The position numbers were made by a program, and so were the translations under genes. A model generated the notes under the pieces. That model saw nothing but the letters and a program-made list of their open reading frames with translations, searched no databases and had not been told where the DNA came from. Shown in pieces: positions 57,401 to 64,000 of a DNA stretch of 64,000 nt. This stretch comes from Isoetes taiwanensis. Taxonomy: Eukaryota; Streptophyta; Lycopodiopsida; Isoetales; Isoetaceae. Each line of letters begins with the position of its first letter. Within the stretch, counting starts at the first letter, position 1. The DNA lies in NCBI GenBank assembly GCA_021234155.1, contig JAJEKV010000011.1, forward strand, positions 9,589,712-9,653,711, in the 5' to 3' direction.

Positions 57401-60400
57401 GTTTGGCTCCTGCTATGAGTAGGGGATAGCCACCCCTATTTCAGAAATTTAAACAGGAATCATCGTGTTGCCACACTACGGTTGGAGGTAGGGTTTTTTT
57501 TTATAAAGCTTGCACGATTCATTTAGCTGTGCACCTTAATGTACTATCTTTTGATGGATCTAAATTGGAGGTTTGGTTCAATATATATGAAAGCTTATTG
57601 TTGGCATATCTCACCTTTATATTGTTGCCAGTACTTATTGAAGACGGGTGTGGGGCGCCCATGGTCTAATTATATACTGGTCCAATAAGTTGTAGCCGTA
57701 TCAAATTACTGTATACTTCACTAGGGCTTTGCCAAAATAGGTTATATATTCATTCTTATTTAGGGTTCAAAGCGGTCTGGAATCTGGCCGACCCTGCATA
57801 GATATTCTTAGCTTGACCCATGCCTTTTTGGCAGATGATGCTAATGTAGCAGATCTGTCTTGAATCATTTTCCTGGGCACATATAAAGGCTGAATGGATA
57901 GGTCTTTGCATCATACCTTGATAAGCAGGACTCCGATGTGATGAGTCATGGTTGTGCAAGGAAATAGCATTTACATGTACAGTTTCGGATTTGGATCCAG
58001 ATTACTCCTTGTGCTTTTTAAACTCTGATACTGAGCATTATGATAAACTGTGGAAGGTCAAAAGTGATAGACTCTTTTCATAATGATTTTTGAAAGTATA
58101 AGTATGGCTGTGGACATGGAGGCCGGCAGTAATATCAGAGCAATGGTGAAGCTTCCCATTTTGGCTTAAAAGGAAGATGTGCTTGGGTCACGACATTAAC
58201 CAGGTATGGCAGTGATCCCGTTTATAAAAGAAAGTAATTCATATTTCGGTTGAGAATCCACTTGTATATTAAGGCTGTAAGGCAAAAGGTATTTTATAGT
58301 TATTGCCAGATTGGTAGGAATGAGATTAATCTATATGGTCATTTTGTATCAACCGTTCCCTCTTATTTTGCTGAATACTTCTAGATGCCTTTGGCGGATT
58401 TAACCTATAAAGTGAAAGGCCTTTTCTTGGTCATCTTCTGTAAATGAACCCAGTGGTGGTTATACTCTCTCATCTGTCATGATTTATGTCAAATTACTCT
58501 AAGTTCTTTTTTGTATTTGGGCAAAAGGATTACATTAGGTGATCGGTTAATAACCGAGAAGCCTAAGGTACCTTTTGGCCCTTGCATCTTTACCCTTATC
58601 AGGCTAATGATGTATTGATTGGCTGCAGGTACGAGCTTCTCCTCTTAATGTTTTTCTTTTGTCCAGTATATTTTAGGAGTTCTTGGGATTTTGGCATACG
58701 AACGAGACGGGAGCTGGCAAGGCTGAAGTTCATTTAAATGGTTACAAGAAAATGTTTATTACTGCTCGTATGATATGGCTGTGGCCTATACCAAAACTCT
58801 TTGGTGATGTTTTTCTATTTCTCATAACTATAGTGCTCCATTGGGTGTATGCTTTATTGTATGAACAACTAATTCTTCCTTGGATTGCTTTAACGTATAA
58901 ATGGCATATCCGGGACTTGAATAATTAGAGGTCCATATTATCTATGAAATAATTGGAAATATCTTGCTTGGCTGTATTTCCCTATGGTGCAAGCATCATA
59001 TAATGAAGTTTGGTTATGGCTTAAATCTCCTGTAACAGACTTAAAACTGCCCAGTGTAGTATTCAACTTTTTCTAAGTTGCCTACTGACTTTCAACCAGG
59101 AACTTGTATGACTGGAAGTACCATGCAGTACTTCTTTTTGTAAGAAAGCTCATATTATATTATAGTGTTTCTCCACTGTTTAGACTGGTCACAGTTGGTT
59201 TCATATGCTAAAGGATATTATTATATGACAAAGAATATTTAGAATGGTTTTTATCATATGCTAGTCTGATTTCAGAATATGGATGTCATGTAATGCAATG
59301 TCGTGACTGAAAAACCATATCAGTTGAAAAGGAAAGATATTATTGATCTTGGTGATAACATATCTGCAAGAAGGTTTTTTAATCTTAGTAATAAAGATGT
59401 TATTTTTTCCTATGGTCCTTTTGAGCACAATGTAGAGTGCTGGTTACTTATGTAACTTTGTAAACCGTAGTCCTACATTATTTATTAGGCATTTGGGAAC
59501 ATGATTCATTGGCATTTTATGGTACTTGAACTTGAAGTCTTGTTTGAGTATGATTATATTAGGATTTAACCGTTTTCCCTGGATTTATGGTACCATCTTG
59601 GATTGAAAAGTCCCTGTATGGCCAGATAAGACAGCTGCGGGATTGACCAATGCTGATGTTTGAGCTAGGCTTAACTAGTTCAAGCCGGTTTTTTTTTTTT
59701 TTTTTTTTTTTTATATATGCATGCTGCTTGTTGGCTTTTCTTACTCATATTTAAAAGAGTGTAACTGAATTGCAAGTTTTACTCCAGGGAATTAGACCTT
59801 TGGACCCAGGCTGACCCAGGCATACATTTGCTTGTGAGGTAAATCCGTGGGGCAGTCTACCCAATTATTTTTTCCATGAATAATAAATTATGGCTACTCC
59901 TTTATTGTGGAGGGTTTTCATTTCTTCTATGGTATAACTATACCATCGGATAATTCTCAGGTGGCCAAGGGATACCTAAACGAATCTCAAGTTCTCATTC
60001 TCTACCTATTTTACCCATCGGGCATGGCATGGCGTCTTTGCAGATGCAAATTGGAGCTCCCAAGTGTCTGCCATGAGAAATTCTGCGACCTTGGCATGGA
60101 TTTGCTAGGCTCTGTATATTTATAGATCAAAGCTGAAAAGAAAAGACTATTTCGCATTGAAACCCTTAGGGTTTGTGCTCATGTAGGCGATGTCGTCTGT
60201 GCAAAGAAAGATATCCATTTGAACTTAGACAGATATTTGTTGGGCTATGCCCAACGTTTCTGGCAGATTATATTTAAATAGAAATGGTGCATGGACTCTT
60301 GAGACTAGATTTTAGAGGACGGATTTCCCCTCTCAGACTCAACTCAACTCAGATCATGTCCGAAAGTTGCATCTTTACGGGATCTTTGCTTCTGCTAAAG

Positions 60401-63277
60401 AATCCTTTTACATCGGTTAACTTTCCATTTCTGATATGGAGGTATTTGAGGTCGTTGTGGAAAGCCGATCTAGCTTCTTGCATGCAAAATGTTGCCTTGG
60501 GCGATCTATTCTGCAAAAGGATACAGTCGTGGAAGGTTTAGGAGAGGTCGCCATCTACTCAATAAGAGAACTTGTGGCCTTTTCAAGCATAGCCATGGAG
60601 ATTCGCCTCAATCTGTGCAGTGCCAGAAACTCAGACTGAAGATGACACAATGCCTTGGACTAAAGATAATCAAGTAAATTAGTGCATTGTGCGTAGATAA
60701 GATTAATGGCTTATAAAATAGGATGCAAGTGCTGTGATAGGATTTAAATACTGAAAATGATTATGGCTGATGGCGTCTTTAAAATTGAAGGTGAGCACAA
60801 TGAAAGTATTTTAGTATCGATGGGCTTACATTCATTTCATAATAAGAATATGGTATTTAACTGCAATTACAGGACCTTTATGCACAGTGAATAGTGAATA
60901 TGAAGCACCCTGATTGGGTTCGTTAATTTGATGGCTATTATGCATAATTTAGCATTTGCATGTTCTATTTGGAAGGCTAATGACTATAAGACTGGTACGA
61001 GGGCTCTGGTTATAATAATGTTGTTTATCCTGGTTATTCAAGATGTTTTTCTGAACCATTTTGCTTTAATAGTTTATTTGCATTATGATGTAGTTCTCTT
61101 TGTCTTATATTTAAACTAAACTAAGTTTATTTCCTGCCATGCTCATTTAATCTTTTGGGCAAAAGGTCTACATTAGGTGTTCGGTTGACAACCGATAAGC
61201 CTAAGGTACCTTTTGGCCCTTGCATCTTTACCCTTATCAGGCTAATGATGTATTGGTTGGCTGCAGGTACGGGCTTCTCCTCTTAATGTATTTCTTTTGT
61301 GCAAACTGTATTAGGTGAGCTTGGGAGTTTGCAGTCGATAGTGACCAAGATCAAAGTTTGACTATGGTTGAAAACTGAATGCATGACTATGGAAGTTTAG
61401 GCTGAAAATGTGATCTGAGGTGTGATCTCATGCTGGTTTTTTGCTCTACATTTCTCCATACCAAGGTACTCTGCTAAAAAGTCTTTTTGAGACTACTGCA
61501 TAACGTTTTGAGGATATTAAGTTATGTTGACATACAGTTCATATTTTAAGCATTAAAGTAATATTATTTCATGATTATATGCAGTTTGGGGTGCTGGTTC
61601 TACCAGCATGACCAAGCTTTCTAATTTTACAAATGTACTTGATCTTTCTTGTGTGCTATTTGTACTGGCAGCAATAAGCTCCATGTTGTTTGGTACTATT
61701 GACTTAAAAGTTTAGTCCTCATACTATTCTTCGTTCCGTTGTTTATGCTTGCTATGCTTGATGTCGCAAATTATATTTTAGGGGTCTCTAAAATACAGTA
61801 TATGCTGTTGTCTCATGTTAATCCCTTTTATCTAATAGGAGTGGTTGCTAGCTGTAACTGATTTAACAGAATGCTTTACTGAACACATAATGTAGCTGTC
61901 AATAAGTCAGGTTATGACAAGGAACATGACAGTCCAGTTTATGTGGAATCTGGTGTAATTGGTTAAGAAATATAACTTGGCATTTCCATATGTTTATTTC
62001 GGATCAGTATGTAAAACTGATAGTAAGGTCTCGCTTGCACATTTGTTTGAGACTGCATCCTTGAAAAATCTGCCATCTCTCTTTTGCTATCCTAATATAA
62101 CTGTTTATTAACATGGTATCAGAGCCAGCGATGGCTTAGGAGGATCTAGAGAAATTCGTGGCTGCTGTAGAGCAGCCCAAAAGAACCTGGGACCTGCCAT
62201 GGAGGAGCCGTTGAAGATGAAGGTTGAAGATGAAGATAGAGGGCTGCCAGAGAGAATCGCATGATTGAAGGTAATAGCTCATTATTTTCTTCATTTCAAA
62301 TCCATATATAGCAAACCAGGATGCCTGCATGCATTCTGGAATAAGATGGGTCGAGATTTGCTTCATCTCTGTAAAAGAAGATGGGAAAGATATGCTCAAA
62401 ATGGAGCACAAAGAACCCATAAACCATATATACAGAGTAGAGAAGCAAATTCAGAATTTAAATGCTTCTGTTATGCATTTCCTGTCATTACTGTTTCTCC
62501 CTAGAAATCCTGGTTCTTATGAATCAGAAGAAGCTCTGGAAGATTGGGCTTGTTGCTCAGGAAAATAAGCCTGGAGCAAACACAATGCAGTTCAGAAGGA
62601 ATTGCAGATTAAGGGGGAGCAGATTGAAGACTCCTTAGACTCTTGATCCGATGCTGATCAAGGGGGAGTGTTGAAGAAAGGATGATCAAGCATCCTGGAT
62701 CAATGACGTGGATCTGCCAGCAGGGCAATCCACATGAATCGACACATATCTTTTCAGTTTTGTTGATGTATATATATGTGAGCCACGGCTGGGGCTTTTC
62801 CAGCTAGATCAATCCATTCCCTCCATTTCAGTAATTTAACACACAGAATGCAAGAAGTTGATGCGTGCATAAATGGCTGACGTCTTTTTGTGGCAAGTGG
62901 CAAGGTTGCATAAGGGTGCAAATTGCTGTTGCATTTCAGAACAGTAGATTAAAATATAGTGTTCATGGAATAGTGTTTATCTATATTCAGTAGACAAGAG
63001 TTATATTGTTATAGCTCTAATTGTGTCCATTAGGAATTAGGCATAATGCCTATTTTACTTGGACCTCTCAATGGCTTTTCAGTAGGAGTGTTGTAAAATG
63101 GTTAGATATTTTTGTATCTGTATACCAAGGAAAGGTTTGTTATATGATAACATAGATGCCGTATACCAGGAAAGGATGGTACCATCTAGGACTTAACGGT
63201 TCTTGTATGGCCAGATAAGACAGCGGCGGGATTGACCAATGCTGATGTTTGTGCTAGTATAGACTAGTTCAAGCCGG
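54452..63277. repeat. Non-coding A'-B'-A'-C' block, second copy
   Basis: A' 54,452-56,704, B' 56,705-57,502, A' 57,503-59,688, C' 59,713-63,277, separated by T-tracts (about 25 T before the first A' and 24 T before C', against 13 and 6 in copy one). Folded modules at 55,537-55,649, 58,519-58,635 and 61,157-61,273. The order is identical to copy one, showing the block travels with the element. Confidence 0.9.
62068..62841 (+). mobile_element. TRIM-like non-autonomous LTR element in C'
   Basis: Absent from the matching site in copy one (near 44,007-44,017). Contains tggtatcagagcc (PBS, 62,114-62,126), a ~530-bp interior without coding domains, the purine tract aagggggag (62,660-62,668), and a 173-bp 3' LTR starting tgttgaag and ending aatttaaca (62,669-62,841). 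The sequence before the PBS ends in ttaaca but does not match the rest of the 3' LTR well, so the 5' LTR is truncated or diverged. Confidence 0.75.
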
Positions 63278-63705
63278 TTTTTTTTTTTTTAATTTATTTA
63301 TACGGCGGGAATACACGCAAATATACGGTCGGGCGCCGACAACATTATACGCGCTCCTACCGTGACTGTAGATCGAGAAAAAGCAAGCGGCGCCCGAGTT
63401 GACTTTCGGGGCCCCTCCTTGACTCCTTTCCGCTTGTTGATGATCCTCCTAGGGTTTTTGGGTATGCCCGATCCATTGGAATCACTTTCGCCTTCATCTG
63501 AACTACCTACAAAAAGTTATAGCCCCTCCAAACTTGGGTCCTCCGGTTGCCCTAAGCCTCTTAAAACTTACAATCTACTACATCAACCTAGCACAAAACC
63601 AAACATCAAAGAGTCAAACAATCACACTAGTTTAAACTTCCACCTAACTACCGAACTAACGAGTTAGAGTTTGGTCAGTGCTATGATTTCGAGCAATCGA
63701 AATCA

Positions 63706-63719
63706 CGGCTCTGATACCA
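63706..63719 (-). other. Primer-binding site of the second giant element
   Basis: tggtatcagagccg in element sense, one base after its 5' LTR. Confidence 0.92.
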
Positions 63720-63720
63720 C

Positions 63721-64000
63721 TGTGACGCTCCCTGAATATATACGACACCCGGCCGTATACATACGGGGAATTTCCCCTCCCATGGCGACCAACTCGCCAT
63801 GAGCAGGGCCCTCCGTCTATCCTGGGCCATCTATAGAAAGATGCCCGAGTGAAGTACACAGAGGGGTCATTCGGCCCATGCCTTCAATGGGACTCCTAAG
63901 TCGCGGAAGCATGAATACAAGGTTAGCACACAGCGTAAATATATATATAAATAACCACCACGAAGGGTGGCACATCCATCCAAGTACCAACGACAAAGAA
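63721..64000 (-). repeat. 5' LTR of the second giant element, cut by the window end
   Basis: 280 bp starting tgtgacgctccc, almost identical to 44,923-45,200. Confidence 0.93.

Larger units (their letters stand above)
52350..64000 (-). mobile_element. Second giant element copy, truncated, running off the window
   Basis: Same order as the first copy: 5' LTR start at 63,721 (280 bp in window), PBS, leader, C'-A'-B'-A' block, H3-fusion gene, and the beginning of the second extra gene, cut at 52,350 within its coding region. Gag, pol and 3' LTR are absent here. Leader and LTR are nearly identical to copy one, while 52,350-54,400 shows many small indels. A TRIM-like insertion at 62,068-62,841 is absent from copy one. 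Confidence 0.93.

Noticed and set aside
17904-61273. Hammerhead or HDV-like ribozyme in the folded module
   Set aside because: No ctgatga/gaaa core for hammerhead and no convincing HDV double-pseudoknot arrangement found by eye.
63362-63667. 101-codon plus-strand frame in the leader of the giant element
   Set aside because: Antisense to the element, Ser/Pro-rich, shortened in copy one by an indel, no recognisable domain.

Overview
This window is nuclear DNA of a land plant. It has one ordinary intron-containing host gene, a plant-type CSB/ERCC6 (CHR8-like) repair ATPase, embedded in a dense nest of plant transposons: Ty3/gypsy, Ty1/copia, a tRNA-derived SINE, foldback elements, a LINE-derived retroposon and a TRIM-like element. 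I cannot name the species. Long repeats carry differences concentrated around CAG/CTG/CCG, which suggests residual long-read consensus error in methylated repeats, so single-base breaks should be read with caution.

Layout. 1-9,655: a decayed Ty3/gypsy polyprotein on the minus strand. Its RNase H region is interrupted by a SINE (930-1,073), and its protease is interrupted by a complete copia element (2,780-8,838, TSD gaaat). The copia element carries two insertions of its own. 9,653-10,540: a lone LTR fragment on the plus strand. 11,574-15,948: the six-exon CSB gene (minus). 16,140-16,580: foldback sequences. 16,608-24,155: a tandem array of ~2.8 kb non-coding units arranged A-B-A-B-A. 25,137-46,496: one giant (21.36 kb) chromodomain-type Ty3/gypsy element on the minus strand, with TSD acatg on both sides. 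46,502-52,349: spacer holding an ORF1-only LINE retroposon (48,528-50,383). 52,350-64,000: a second, truncated copy of the giant element, running off the window.

The unusual system is the giant element. Between its 5' LTR/PBS and its gag-pol frame it carries (i) an ~8.1 kb non-coding block made of A'/B'/A'/C' units related to the array at 16.6-24.1 kb, and (ii) about 3.5 kb of extra genes. The first of these genes (34,859-36,124) is a 421-residue protein whose last 98 residues are a complete histone H3 fold, joined to an unknown N-terminal domain, a charged helix and a basic tail. The second gene (33,267-34,667) has a weakly similar layout and may end in a diverged H2A-like fold. A third short frame (32,613-33,073) is unrecognised. 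Gag, protease, RT, RNase H, integrase and chromodomain follow in one frame. The second copy repeats the H3 gene and the non-coding block in the same order, so the cargo belongs to the element family. Each A, A' and C' unit contains one ~115 bp module with nested stems. Between the A and A' families these stems show compensatory base changes, as expected of a conserved folded RNA.
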